From: a virus
Reading direction: 5' to 3' (one strand)
Virus record (IMG/VR): IMGVR_UViG_3300031787_000433
Span: 1 to 35,351 of that record
Length of the DNA stretch: 35,351 nucleotides
Each line of letters starts with the position of its first letter. Position 1 is the stretch's first letter. The notes under the pieces are model-generated. The model ran no database searches and had not been told where the DNA came from. It saw only the letters and a list, made by a program, of their open reading frames with translations. This document shows, in pieces, positions 13,698-21,873 of this stretch. The translations under genes were made by a program, and so were the position numbers.

Positions 13698-13792
13698 GTC
13701 ATAGTGGGGTACTTGTTCAAAAGTCTATTTGCAGCTATCACATTTATTGTGCTTATTGCGCCCCTTCTTTCACTTCTATCAGGATGACACGT

Positions 13793-14008
13793 ATGTCACC
13801 GCAACTTCCTACTAGGTTGCCGGCTTGCCGGAACCGACTGCGGCGTGGAGCTATCACGCTTATTGCACAATTAACAGGTCGAAACGTTCACACCGTGCGA
13901 CTATGGGTGAATCATGGCGAGCCGGTAGCTAGTAAGCTGAGCGATACGGAAAGATCCGCACTGCGACGCTGTATCGAAGCGTGCATCGTGACTTCGGAGG
14001 GAGTGTAA
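13793..14008 (+). CDS. Small helix-turn-helix-type regulator (71 aa)
   Basis: AGGA at 13781-13784 is spaced 8 nt from the ATG at 13793, favouring it over the ATG at 13784, which sits inside the ribosome site. The short basic protein has a helix-turn-helix-like core (ITLIAQLTGRNVHTVRLWVNHG) resembling small Cro-type or excisionase-type proteins. As first gene of the replication unit beside the iterons, it is a good candidate for the repeat-binding regulator or initiator. Binding is inference. Confidence 0.6.
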   Translation: MSPQLPTRLPACRNRLRRGAITLIAQLTGRNVHTVRLWVNHGEPVASKLSDTERSALRRCIEACIVTSEGV

Positions 14009-14493
14009 TGCAGCAAAATCACAACCAAACCGCAGATCCAAACGCAAACGCCCAAGCCTTTTTAGACATGATGGACGACCTTGCAAGCTGGATCATTCTT
14101 GCACCGCACACGCAACCGAGTAGGATCATGCACCTACCCGAAGGCGTACACGATTTGACCGAAAATCAAATGAAGCGCATGACAGACGAGTACAACATGG
14201 TCGAAGCCATTGTGCAAATTCTGGACGAAACGAAAACAGAGTTGCAGGGGCTAGGGCTATCACCCTTGAGGTACGAGCAAGAATTGATACTTCGATTTAA
14301 TACGCTTATGCACCCCCAGAGCGAAAAAATTGCCCAAGCTGTGTATGATCATTGGCGTTATCAGATCACCGACGGCAATGCACGGTTGAACATGGCAAAA
14401 GCAAAGACGATTTTGGAGATGTTCCAGAAAATTGCATTTATCCGCACGTCCTACGCTCATTTGTTCTACGCACCAAAATCCGAATCGCGCTGA
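14008..14493 (+). CDS. Unknown protein of the replication unit (161 aa)
   Basis: The ATG at 14008 overlaps the upstream TAA (TAATG) and has GGAGGG 5 nt before it, which decides the start. The 161 residues are soluble and almost wholly helical (AQAFLDMMDDLASWIIL, YNMVEAIVQILDETKTEL). No family was recognised. Its stop overlaps the helicase start (TGATG), so the two are coupled. It may load the helicase or bind the origin, which is inference from position only. Confidence 0.65.
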   Translation: MQQNHNQTADPNANAQAFLDMMDDLASWIILAPHTQPSRIMHLPEGVHDLTENQMKRMTDEYNMVEAIVQILDETKTELQGLGLSPLRYEQELILRFNTLMHPQSEKIAQAVYDHWRYQITDGNARLNMAKAKTILEMFQKIAFIRTSYAHLFYAPKSESR

Positions 14494-16232
14494 TGACCGA
14501 GCAACAGGGGAACGATCAAAACGCCGACATAGCTGAACTGTCGAAACGGCTTTTTGAAGGGCTTAAAGCCCTACAAGCAGAGTCACCTATTGACGCAGCG
14601 TATCAAATCGCTGACGATCATACGCGATACGCCGGCAGACTAATAGCCGAAGGCAGCACGACTGAAGCTGAGGCCCGTAGGCGGTTGTTGCCGATAATCG
14701 AGGGTTACGCGATCGCTCGCGCTAGAAATGATGACGAGGTTACGGACGAGTTAATAGCGCGTTTCACTGCATCATTTGATGCCGCTCTTGAGCAAGGCAT
14801 TACACGTACACAGACGTTCGACCGGATCCGCGAAGCCATAGATTATGCAAGCCTAGCGAGCAAATACGCGCAGCGGATTTGGAAGGTAACGGAGCACGGT
14901 AACAAGCTGATTCATACCGCTACGGCTGAATGCGTACTCGAAGAGGTCAAATTGGTATGTGTCGATCTGGGTATGCGAAAGCAATTTTATCAGTACGATG
15001 ATGACGGCGGCAAGTGGGAAAAGGTTACGACCATGACCGTCAAAAAAATTGTCGTCGGTATAATTGGCGATGCAGCTACCGACAGCACAGCAAGCGCGGT
15101 CGTTGGCCTTGTGGCTATAATGTGTGAGGTACGACAAGATGCGTTCAATGCCGGATCGCACCTGATAAATCTGCGTAACACAGCGTTCGATCTTGACCTA
15201 TACAAGCCCGTACCACATAAGCCACAGCATTACTTCACGTACCATTTGACGTATGAATACGATGCTGAGGCAACTTGTTCCTACACAGACAGTATGTTAT
15301 CGCAATATGCGATGCACGATCCGGCATGGATAAATTGTTTTTGGGAAATGGCGGGTTTTTGCCTACAAGCGGATTACTTCGTCAACAAAATGTTCTGGTT
15401 GGTCGGTGACGGCAGTAATGGCAAATCGACGGTGCAGAAACTATTGCACGAATTGATAGGACACTCGCTAACGAAAACCGGGTTTCGCGTTTCCGATCTA
15501 GGCAAGGACTTCTACCTTTATTCGGTTATCGGCAAAAGGATGGCCTTATGCGGCGACGCAGCCGTTCGCATGGATAATATGGACTTGCTCAAGCAGTTTA
15601 CCGGGGGCGATGCGCTCTCTACGAACGTCAAATTTGGTGATTATGTGCAGTTCGAGAATACCGCTAAGCTCATTCTGTGTATGAACCGCGCACCACTTAT
15701 TTCATCGCATGAAGCCCTGAAGCCAATTACACGACGCATAATCTGGCTTCCATTTGAATATCGAATTTTACAGCCGGATCCGAGCGTAGATAAGAAAATG
15801 CTGAGTGAATTACCGGGGGCTTTCAATCGCGCCGTGGAAGGACTTGTGCGGTTACGACGACAGGGTACTTTTACTAAGGTTGACCGGGGTGAAAAAGCTC
15901 TTTCAATTTGGGCTGGTACGGCAAACCTACTCGAAGTATTCATCAGCGAAAACGTGCGGGTACGCGAAAATGAAAAAATCCGGCTAGGCCAACTATGGGA
16001 CATATATCGCAAATGGATGGATCAGTGGGGCGGCAGACTGTGGGAATCAGATCCGTACAATATCCGAAGCGCACACCAACTAAGCCGGGAGATCATTGCA
16101 CGCTACGGATGCAAAAAAGAGTACGAGCAATGCCGTTATTACAGCGCGGACGGTCATTGGATCAGCGGTAAACAGGTTTTTCTTTACGGCATTGGACTGA
16201 GCGAGGAAGAATCGCGGGAAGTCAACTTCTAA
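14493..16232 (+). CDS. SF3 replication helicase, D5/phage P4 type (579 aa)
   Basis: The start at 14493 (TGATG coupling) gives 579 residues; an open frame further upstream overlaps the previous gene. A D5-type N-terminal region (about 125-290) leads to the SF3 ATPase: Walker A GDGSNGKS (305-312), Walker B-like block RMALCGDA (D355), sensor I block LILCMNRAP (N398) and a following arginine pair (RRIIWLPF). Such helicases unwind DNA at viral and plasmid origins. The first 120 residues are helical and show no archaeo-eukaryotic primase motifs, so priming is probably done by the host or another protein. It is the only clear replication enzyme in the genome. Confidence 0.92.
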   Translation: MTEQQGNDQNADIAELSKRLFEGLKALQAESPIDAAYQIADDHTRYAGRLIAEGSTTEAEARRRLLPIIEGYAIARARNDDEVTDELIARFTASFDAALEQGITRTQTFDRIREAIDYASLASKYAQRIWKVTEHGNKLIHTATAECVLEEVKLVCVDLGMRKQFYQYDDDGGKWEKVTTMTVKKIVVGIIGDAATDSTASAVVGLVAIMCEVRQDAFNAGSHLINLRNTAFDLDLYKPVPHKPQHYFTYHLTYEYDAEATCSYTDSMLSQYAMHDPAWINCFWEMAGFCLQADYFVNKMFWLVGDGSNGKSTVQKLLHELIGHSLTKTGFRVSDLGKDFYLYSVIGKRMALCGDAAVRMDNMDLLKQFTGGDALSTNVKFGDYVQFENTAKLILCMNRAPLISSHEALKPITRRIIWLPFEYRILQPDPSVDKKMLSELPGAFNRAVEGLVRLRRQGTFTKVDRGEKALSIWAGTANLLEVFISENVRVRENEKIRLGQLWDIYRKWMDQWGGRLWESDPYNIRSAHQLSREIIARYGCKKEYEQCRYYSADGHWISGKQVFLYGIGLSEEESREVNF

Positions 16233-16424
16233 CCGTGAAAAACGGGAAGCAAAACACGGAATTGAACAAAAAAAACGACGTAAGTGCTTAATTTTCATCG
16301 TCAAATTGCACACGAATTTAGACAATTGCACAAGTAACACGTCATTTGCAGGGTTTATGGCGGGTTCTTTATCGTTGTCTAGCGGTATTTTGATGGTATT
16401 TTGCAGGTCATTTGGAGCAACAAA
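16233..16424 (+). promoter_or_regulatory. Non-coding gap with possible weak promoter
   Basis: The 192-bp gap between helicase and regulator holds two copies of AATTGCACA (near 16304 and 16324). A weak promoter-like pair, TTGTCT at 16375-16380 and TATTTT at 16397-16402 with 16-bp spacing, lies upstream of the regulator gene. It could allow separate expression of the two small downstream genes. Evidence is modest. Confidence 0.3.
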
Positions 16425-16718
16425 ATGAAAATTGACGAAACGGAACCGATCACCGGAGCTGAGCTTCAATTCATTCGCGTCCGATACGGTTTGAGTTTGA
16501 CGAGCGCAGCGAAGGTATTGCATACCACGAGGCACTATCTCAAGAAGGTAGAAGCCGGCGATAAGCCATGTAAGGTCATCTACGCTAAGCGATACGAGCA
16601 AGCTATTGGCCCAAAGTGGCTGCGGATGCTGCGTAAGCTGTACGTGCAGCACAAAGCAAAAAAGCCCTCAGCACTTGTGCCGGGGCTTAATGATCATTTC
16701 TTTGAGGAATCAGAATGA
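16425..16718 (+). CDS. XRE/Cro-like DNA-binding regulator (97 aa)
   Basis: GGAG at 8 nt before the ATG at 16425 supports this start over an upstream TTG. Residues about 9-55 match a Cro/CI-type helix-turn-helix: TGAELQFIRVRYGLSL, then AAKVLHTTRHYLKKVEAG. It probably binds operator DNA as a dimer. Located after the helicase with its own possible promoter, it could repress the plus or early minus promoters, or switch on late genes. The C-terminal part is basic then acidic (HFFEESE). Confidence 0.7.
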   Translation: MKIDETEPITGAELQFIRVRYGLSLTSAAKVLHTTRHYLKKVEAGDKPCKVIYAKRYEQAIGPKWLRMLRKLYVQHKAKKPSALVPGLNDHFFEESE

Positions 16719-16933
16719 AGATGTTACTGACGTTGCCGGTAACCGGAATGAGCCGGCTGGAACACTTTTCAGCACTTATTTACGCAGAACTGCAAGGCAA
16801 ACAGCCTGCAATCGACATGAGCTTCGAGCACGACGCAGAATTAGCCGTCCTTGCAATGAACAAGGCTCAAGTCTTAATCAAAATGCTTCAGGCTATGGAG
16901 AACTTGGACGATGAGACGGTAATGCCGTCTTAG
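16715..16933 (+). CDS. Small unknown protein (72 aa)
   Basis: ATGA overlap with the regulator upstream supports translation. The product is acidic, mostly helical (HFSALIYAELQ, LAMNKAQVLIKMLQAMENL) and soluble, with no family match. It is the last gene of the plus unit and ends 4 bp from the end of the convergent J-domain gene. Confidence 0.55.
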   Translation: MKMLLTLPVTGMSRLEHFSALIYAELQGKQPAIDMSFEHDAELAVLAMNKAQVLIKMLQAMENLDDETVMPS

Positions 16934-16937
16934 GTTT

Positions 16938-17369
16938 TTACGTTTTTGCGTTTGTGCGCGGTAACTTTTTACGCGGCTTTCGCGCTTTCTTGCGCTTCTC
17001 AGCTTTGATCGCTTCAAGCTGCTCCATAACAGCCGTATAGACCACTGCGGCTTTCGCCGCAAGCTCGACGCTTTTCTGTATAAACGCCATCGTATTGTCC
17101 AAGCGATCTGCGAGGGTAGGTTCCGATACGGGTATTGGCGTTTGATGCGCCCAACTCGGATGCGCCTGACTAGGCTGCGCGTATGGATTTACCGGTGGTG
17201 GTGGCGGTGCTGGATCCGGTGGGTTGCTTATCCGCTCTACTGCTTGCCTGTATGCTTCCATCATCGTCAGGAACCGTTCGTTTGAGCCGCCCCCGTCCGG
17301 ATGTAGCTCTGCAACGAGGCTGCGCTTGCGCCGCTCGATCTGTGCAAGTGTATGGCAATCGTCAAACAT
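16938..17369 (-). CDS. J-domain (DnaJ-like) protein (143 aa)
   Basis: Residues about 5-45 match helices II and III of a J-domain, with the diagnostic HPD at 23-25 followed by GGGSNERFLTMMEAYRQA. J-proteins stimulate the ATPase of DnaK-type Hsp70 through HPD. A Pro-rich linker (52-90) leads to a helical C-terminus and a very basic tail (KKARKPRKKLPR) that may bind DNA or a client. The frame extends to 17441, but a terminator at 17421-17397 lies in that extension, so 17369 is preferred. Inference: it recruits host DnaK to replication or assembly, as phage lambda does by other means. Confidence 0.75.
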   Translation of the reverse strand: MFDDCHTLAQIERRKRSLVAELHPDGGGSNERFLTMMEAYRQAVERISNPPDPAPPPPPVNPYAQPSQAHPSWAHQTPIPVSEPTLADRLDNTMAFIQKSVELAAKAAVVYTAVMEQLEAIKAEKRKKARKPRKKLPRTNAKT

Positions 17370-17396
17370 GGCGTTCCAAAATATGACAGAAGTGGC

Positions 17397-17421
17397 AAAA
17401 AAAAAGGGGCGTTTTAGCCCC
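17397..17421 (-). terminator. Intrinsic terminator behind the 916-residue protein gene
   Basis: On the minus strand GGGGC, a 6-nt loop and GCCCC (17421-17406) are followed by nine T (17405-17397). It ends the unit that runs from 25626 and separates it from the J-domain gene. Confidence 0.88.
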
Positions 17422-17447
17422 TTTGTTGCAGGATTGATCACCCGTCT

Positions 17448-20198
17448 TTACCACGATTTTTTCCACCCCGGATCACGCAGCCCCTTACTGCCAAAGATCG
17501 TATGCGACTTCAGCGGCCCGTCACGGTGTTTCCGCAATTCCGCCATGCCATTTCCCTTGTCGTTTGACGTAGCAATCTCAGTGTCAACAGCGTGCGCCAA
17601 TGCTTGAATGCCGAGGTAAGCGTTCTTGCCTTTCGTGGCCTGTGCAATGAAGATCCAACTTATCTCCGGGAACGTTTGCATTAGCTCAACAATTTTTTGC
17701 TGCTCAGTGTTCAGCATATTGATCGAGTCGATAATGACATAACGATATTCGCCGGTATTAACGAGTGCCGTCAGGCGGTCGATCGTTCCAGCGTCATCAA
17801 AATTGATATTTGCCGAATACGCTTTCATCAGATCCATGCGTGCTTTTAGGCGACCTGACGCGACCTTTTCTTCCGTCATGTAGTAGAGAACACGCCCCGT
17901 ATCGGTTTCAGCAAGCTCATTGGCGAGACGCAGGACGAACGATGACTTGCCGGATCCGGGGCCGCCCCAAATCAGCATATTGAATTTTGCAAGCAAATTG
18001 GTCAGAAATTCACGCATCTCACCCGTCAGCGGCAACGATTCAGGGGGATCCATCGACACTATGTCGTTTGTGGTAAGCGGCGCAACGTTCATCGGATCGG
18101 CTGCGGTGGTGTCCGGAACTTTGGAATCCATATCAGCCGGTTCAGTGTTCACTTGCGTCATGGTATCGTTGTCAGATAGACCCTTGTTTTCGACAGTCTG
18201 CGGATCTGCACCAATCTGAGCAACATCCTCAAAATCATAACTTGTATCATCGCCCACGGTGTTGCCGCCGTGCTTTGCGAGAATGTTCTTAGCCCACGTA
18301 TAGGCCGCGTCACCGCCCCACAAGGCCCATGCAATCCGTCCGGCACTAGGATAGCCGTTCTCGCCCAAGCGGAAACCTTCAGCATCCTTGTCCACTTGGT
18401 GACGATCAAAGTAGGCTTTGATTCGCTTAATCGTCTCTAGGCTAACTTTCCGTCCATTAGAAAGATCCCTCGCCCTAGCTACGCCAACCTCAGTACCGCC
18501 ACGATTAAACTCGCGCCGCCACTGTAAGCCTCGCGTTGCTTCACGTTGTGCCAATTCTGGCACATGAAAGGTTATACCTTCCATTGGCTCCCCGGTGCTC
18601 ACCGCAGGATCATAGCCCCACTCATGGATGCTATTGCCGTCTGTGAACAAATCCTTTGCCTTTACCACTTTGGATATAATCGTGTATCCACCCGGTATGG
18701 CAAGTTCGCCATGATCTTCGGCATATCGCCTTGTGAGCGTAACCCAATCGCGTACACCAATCGAAGGCTGAATGGTTACACCGTCAACCGATCCCAAGTT
18801 TTCTACCTGATACTCGACAAATTCACTGTACTCGGATGCGCTGTGAACGGGAACGTCCGCCCACGGCGGAATAGCCGAATTATCACGCATATAGCGACGA
18901 TCTTGCTTTAGATCTGTCAGTGAATCACGCAAGCCCTTTTGAACGGCTCGGTAAATCTTCACCTTAGCGTCGGGCTTGTTGTGAATGTTCCGGATGATCT
19001 GCAATGCTTCGGCATCAGCGTCAGTACCATCGCCGTAAATGCCCAGTGCCCTTGAAAACGGCAACGAGTAAATATCGGGGAAGGCTCGCGCAGCATCGTG
19101 GGCAGGAGCGAAATCGTCATCACGATATGGAGCTTTATGGCGTTGCCCTGATCCGGAATCGACTACGTTTTCATTCTCTGAAAGTCCGCTCACACTGCTT
19201 TTTCTACCTATCGCCTGATTCGCCAACAATAGGACATCGTTAATGTCGGCAGTTCCAAATTTACCCTCTGCGGTGCGGTCGATAACTGCGCGAGAATAGA
19301 GGTAAAGCGCACGATCTAGACCGCGTGATTTGTAGCGATCTAAGGCGTTCAAATGCGATCTATGCCACGCGCTATGTGTAACGTCCGACCATATTTGCGC
19401 CCCGCGCTCATCGCAAGAAAAGTAATTGTTTGCAGAACCGTTGCTCAGGTGCATGGCTAAGGTCGGGTTGTCAGTAGCCAAAATGTCAATCTGCAACTTC
19501 GTTGAATCTTTTACATACGCGATGTTTTCTTCAATCTCATCTTCATCAATCACCTGATTGCGCGTGATCCTGCTGAAACTATACCGATAAGGGACAGTGA
19601 TGGCAACAAGTTCGGTGATCGAGGTAAATCGGCAAAATGCCTGAAAATCTGCATAGGAAAACGCCGCACAATTAGGATGGTTGTGCGTAACGTAAAATTC
19701 TCGTGTCGTGTCACTCAAAAGATCGACCGGGATGCTAACCGCGCCCTTGTCGATTGAAGCGTAACAGACGTGAACGGGCCGCTCATTGTCACGTTGTAAA
19801 CGACCTTCAAAGACCCCAATGTATTCCATTTGCGCCGATGCAATGGCCTGATTAAATTCAGTCCTATTAAGCATTGTAAGAGCCTCAAGAAGCTCGCTTG
19901 ACGGCGGGTTAGGAGGTACACGATCATCACACGCCTCAGCATCAAATTCAACGACCGCCGATTGTGCTGATTGTTGCCAAAGTGTAAGTGATTTCCGAAT
20001 CAGTACAGCCCTATCAAGATCCGTGTCTGCGTCAATAGGAAAATCACCCGACTCAATCTCTCGCTCAAGATCGGCTAACAAACGGGCAATACGCGGTGCG
20101 TCCGCCGCCGCCGCAGAAGGTACTGTCGCAATGCGTCGCGGCCCCGGCGGACATACGATGTCTCGCCAGTCTGTCACGGAATTTGTTGTCAGTGTCAT
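17448..20198 (-). CDS. Multidomain protein: JAB-like, ART-like, phage module and RecA-like ATPase (916 aa)
   Basis: Four modules can be seen. Residues 125-205 hold a JAB/MPN-like metal motif (H172, H174, S181, D184), with one residue fewer than the classical H-x-H-x7-S-x2-D spacing. Residues 413-530 resemble the ADP-ribosyltransferase-like domains of phage polyvalent proteins (IYRAVQKG with R417; WVTLTRRYAEDHG; HEWGYDP with E526). Residues 550-645 carry a phage module (GGTEVGVARARDLSNG, PSAGRIAWALWGGDA). Residues 730-900 form a RecA/RadA-like ATPase with Walker A GGPGSGKS (745-752) and Walker B YVIIDS (D824). It may be injected or act on host targets; the ATPase is one candidate for DNA packaging. 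Its start overlaps the upstream gene (ATGA). Confidence 0.75.
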   Translation of the reverse strand: MTLTTNSVTDWRDIVCPPGPRRIATVPSAAAADAPRIARLLADLEREIESGDFPIDADTDLDRAVLIRKSLTLWQQSAQSAVVEFDAEACDDRVPPNPPSSELLEALTMLNRTEFNQAIASAQMEYIGVFEGRLQRDNERPVHVCYASIDKGAVSIPVDLLSDTTREFYVTHNHPNCAAFSYADFQAFCRFTSITELVAITVPYRYSFSRITRNQVIDEDEIEENIAYVKDSTKLQIDILATDNPTLAMHLSNGSANNYFSCDERGAQIWSDVTHSAWHRSHLNALDRYKSRGLDRALYLYSRAVIDRTAEGKFGTADINDVLLLANQAIGRKSSVSGLSENENVVDSGSGQRHKAPYRDDDFAPAHDAARAFPDIYSLPFSRALGIYGDGTDADAEALQIIRNIHNKPDAKVKIYRAVQKGLRDSLTDLKQDRRYMRDNSAIPPWADVPVHSASEYSEFVEYQVENLGSVDGVTIQPSIGVRDWVTLTRRYAEDHGELAIPGGYTIISKVVKAKDLFTDGNSIHEWGYDPAVSTGEPMEGITFHVPELAQREATRGLQWRREFNRGGTEVGVARARDLSNGRKVSLETIKRIKAYFDRHQVDKDAEGFRLGENGYPSAGRIAWALWGGDAAYTWAKNILAKHGGNTVGDDTSYDFEDVAQIGADPQTVENKGLSDNDTMTQVNTEPADMDSKVPDTTAADPMNVAPLTTNDIVSMDPPESLPLTGEMREFLTNLLAKFNMLIWGGPGSGKSSFVLRLANELAETDTGRVLYYMTEEKVASGRLKARMDLMKAYSANINFDDAGTIDRLTALVNTGEYRYVIIDSINMLNTEQQKIVELMQTFPEISWIFIAQATKGKNAYLGIQALAHAVDTEIATSNDKGNGMAELRKHRDGPLKSHTIFGSKGLRDPGWKKSW

Positions 20199-20497
20199 GG
20201 TTCGTTCACCGGATTCAGTTCAGAGAAAAATGTCAATCGCTGGTTGTCATTCGTAAACGGCATATTTCGACCTGCATCACGGGTTATCATGCCATCGAAA
20301 TCAATCGCTACATATTCAGTAATAGTGCCGCCCCCACCATCGTTGCCAATCTCAATTCTTTTAATCCTGATTAAGACCATAAGAGGCTTATAGGCCGAAC
20401 CAAGCACAGCAATACTTTCAGTGCTTCTGTCTGATCTGTAATCATTGAGCAAAATGCGCGTGGCGGCTTTCTGGGCATCGCTATAAAAGTGCTTCAA
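20195..20497 (-). CDS. Unknown small protein (100 aa)
   Basis: ATGA overlaps join it to both the VWA-like gene upstream and the 916-residue gene downstream. The protein is soluble, with an amphipathic N-terminal helix (DAQKAATRILLNDY), strands in the middle (PLMVLIRIKRIEIG) and a Gly-rich turn (DGGGGTIT). No family was recognised. It is probably part of the same complex or pathway as its coupled neighbours. Confidence 0.6.
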   Translation of the reverse strand: MKHFYSDAQKAATRILLNDYRSDRSTESIAVLGSAYKPLMVLIRIKRIEIGNDGGGGTITEYVAIDFDGMITRDAGRNMPFTNDNQRLTFFSELNPVNEP

Positions 20498-21873
20498 GAT
20501 CCCCCTCCATATACAAGGCGTAATGCTGCAAGTTTAGTTCGTACCGCATCAGTCGCAGCGTTCTGACTGAAGCGACCGGAAATTACGACGCGGGTTTCGT
20601 GTTCCAAGTTATTTATGTTGAAGCGATCAAGCATTCTGTCAATCAAAACCTCGGACGTTTCCGGCACACCTAGATCATCAGGGGAGCAATGCCACCACGA
20701 CCATGTGCCGTAAGAATGTGCATAAAACATATCGTAACGAAAGAATGCAGGATCACCACCGTAGATCAATGCAGTATTAAAATCAAGAAGTTCATCGTAT
20801 GATTTCACGGTAAATTTGTGCAAAAACAGTGTTGGTCGCGTATGATTCACACGGCTTGTTTCCGCATAGCGGTCTTTGGGATCATACGGGAAATCATGTG
20901 CCATACAAGGCCATCTTCCATTGCTGTAACCAACAAATAGCGCGGTAATACTGACCTTGAAACCGTTAGTGATGAGCAACTTAGCTAGTGCAATCGCCGC
21001 AAATGAATTGTATCGGTAATCGTTAGCACGCACGTCACTAGCTGCCGTTACGTTTACATAGATATTGATAAACGGCGTAATGCGGATTTTCTGTTCTTTT
21101 GCAGCAAAAACCTTTTTCGTTTGCGTCCGGAAAAGCCCCGTGCCATCTGTACGCTTTTCAATACCATCTTTAACGAGTTCAACATCCGGCGCATCAGCCA
21201 AATAATGCCGATCATCCCTTGTAATTACAGAGGAAGTAGGCAAGCATTGATCGTCGTCCACGTCAACTTTATAGCACGGAAAGGCATACAGTGTAGGCGC
21301 GATTCGTGAAAACATAAAAACCCCGCCGCGACTGTTGTAGGTCAATCGTGGCCTCGGTACATCTGTTTCCGGATTGATCCGTAGCTCGTCCTCGAAGCGA
21401 GAAAAAAAATTATTCGCATCAGCCAATCGAGGATAAACCCTTTTCACGCCTACAACGTAATTGAAATTTTCATCTTCTCTTACATCGTAGCCATACCAAT
21501 CTTCGTCACGTCTGCGTACTCTCTCCGGAGCAAAATATCTGAAAACCTGACGACGCTCACGTTGCTCAAAATCACCAAAATTGATGCTATCGTATGCCTG
21601 AGTCAGCCGCCGGTTTACATTGCCGATCGCCAGAACATTATCAAGATCCACCATGATAAAATCAGGGGTACGTGCCAATTGTTTTGTAATGGCATCGAGA
21701 TCAGCGTTGTTGCGGTAGGAAGCATCCAGAGCGTACATTTGCTGAAGTCGATACGGTGTCAGCAAATATGATGTTAGTCCCGGCATACGTTGGTATGCAG
21801 CATCGACAAATGGCAGTGGATTGTATGCCTTTATCGTCGCGAACTGACCCGGTGTAAGCGAAAGTATTGACAT
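20494..21873 (-). CDS. Possible VWA-like partner of the AAA ATPase (459 aa)
   Basis: The 459-residue protein lies directly behind a MoxR-type ATPase gene, and the two are coupled (shared base 21873). Residues about 262-320 (PFINIYVNVTAASDVRAND, then FAAIALAKLLITNGFKVSITALFV) fit the first strand, helix and second strand of a von Willebrand A-like fold, as in CobT-type partners of CobS ATPases. The metal site is degenerate: N-x-T in place of D-x-S-x-S. MoxR/VWA pairs work as metal- or protein-remodelling chaperones. The assignment rests on layout and a weak motif. Confidence 0.5.
   Translation of the reverse strand: MSILSLTPGQFATIKAYNPLPFVDAAYQRMPGLTSYLLTPYRLQQMYALDASYRNNADLDAITKQLARTPDFIMVDLDNVLAIGNVNRRLTQAYDSINFGDFEQRERRQVFRYFAPERVRRRDEDWYGYDVREDENFNYVVGVKRVYPRLADANNFFSRFEDELRINPETDVPRPRLTYNSRGGVFMFSRIAPTLYAFPCYKVDVDDDQCLPTSSVITRDDRHYLADAPDVELVKDGIEKRTDGTGLFRTQTKKVFAAKEQKIRITPFINIYVNVTAASDVRANDYRYNSFAAIALAKLLITNGFKVSITALFVGYSNGRWPCMAHDFPYDPKDRYAETSRVNHTRPTLFLHKFTVKSYDELLDFNTALIYGGDPAFFRYDMFYAHSYGTWSWWHCSPDDLGVPETSEVLIDRMLDRFNINNLEHETRVVISGRFSQNAATDAVRTKLAALRLVYGGGS

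Larger units (their letters stand above)
13256..13792. other. 537-bp divergent intergenic region
   Basis: This is the longest stretch without a supported gene. It contains the early minus promoter, the iteron cluster and a probable plus-strand promoter. The plus frame that spans 13272-13787 is probably chance, as it runs through the repeats and both promoters. A short plus frame at its end (from a GTG at 13704) would encode a 27-residue hydrophobic peptide; it is not called as a gene. Confidence 0.7.

Noticed and set aside
13272-13787. Plus-strand frame of 171 residues across the divergent region
   Set aside because: It runs through the iterons and both promoters, lacks a ribosome site at its start, and its composition follows the repeats.
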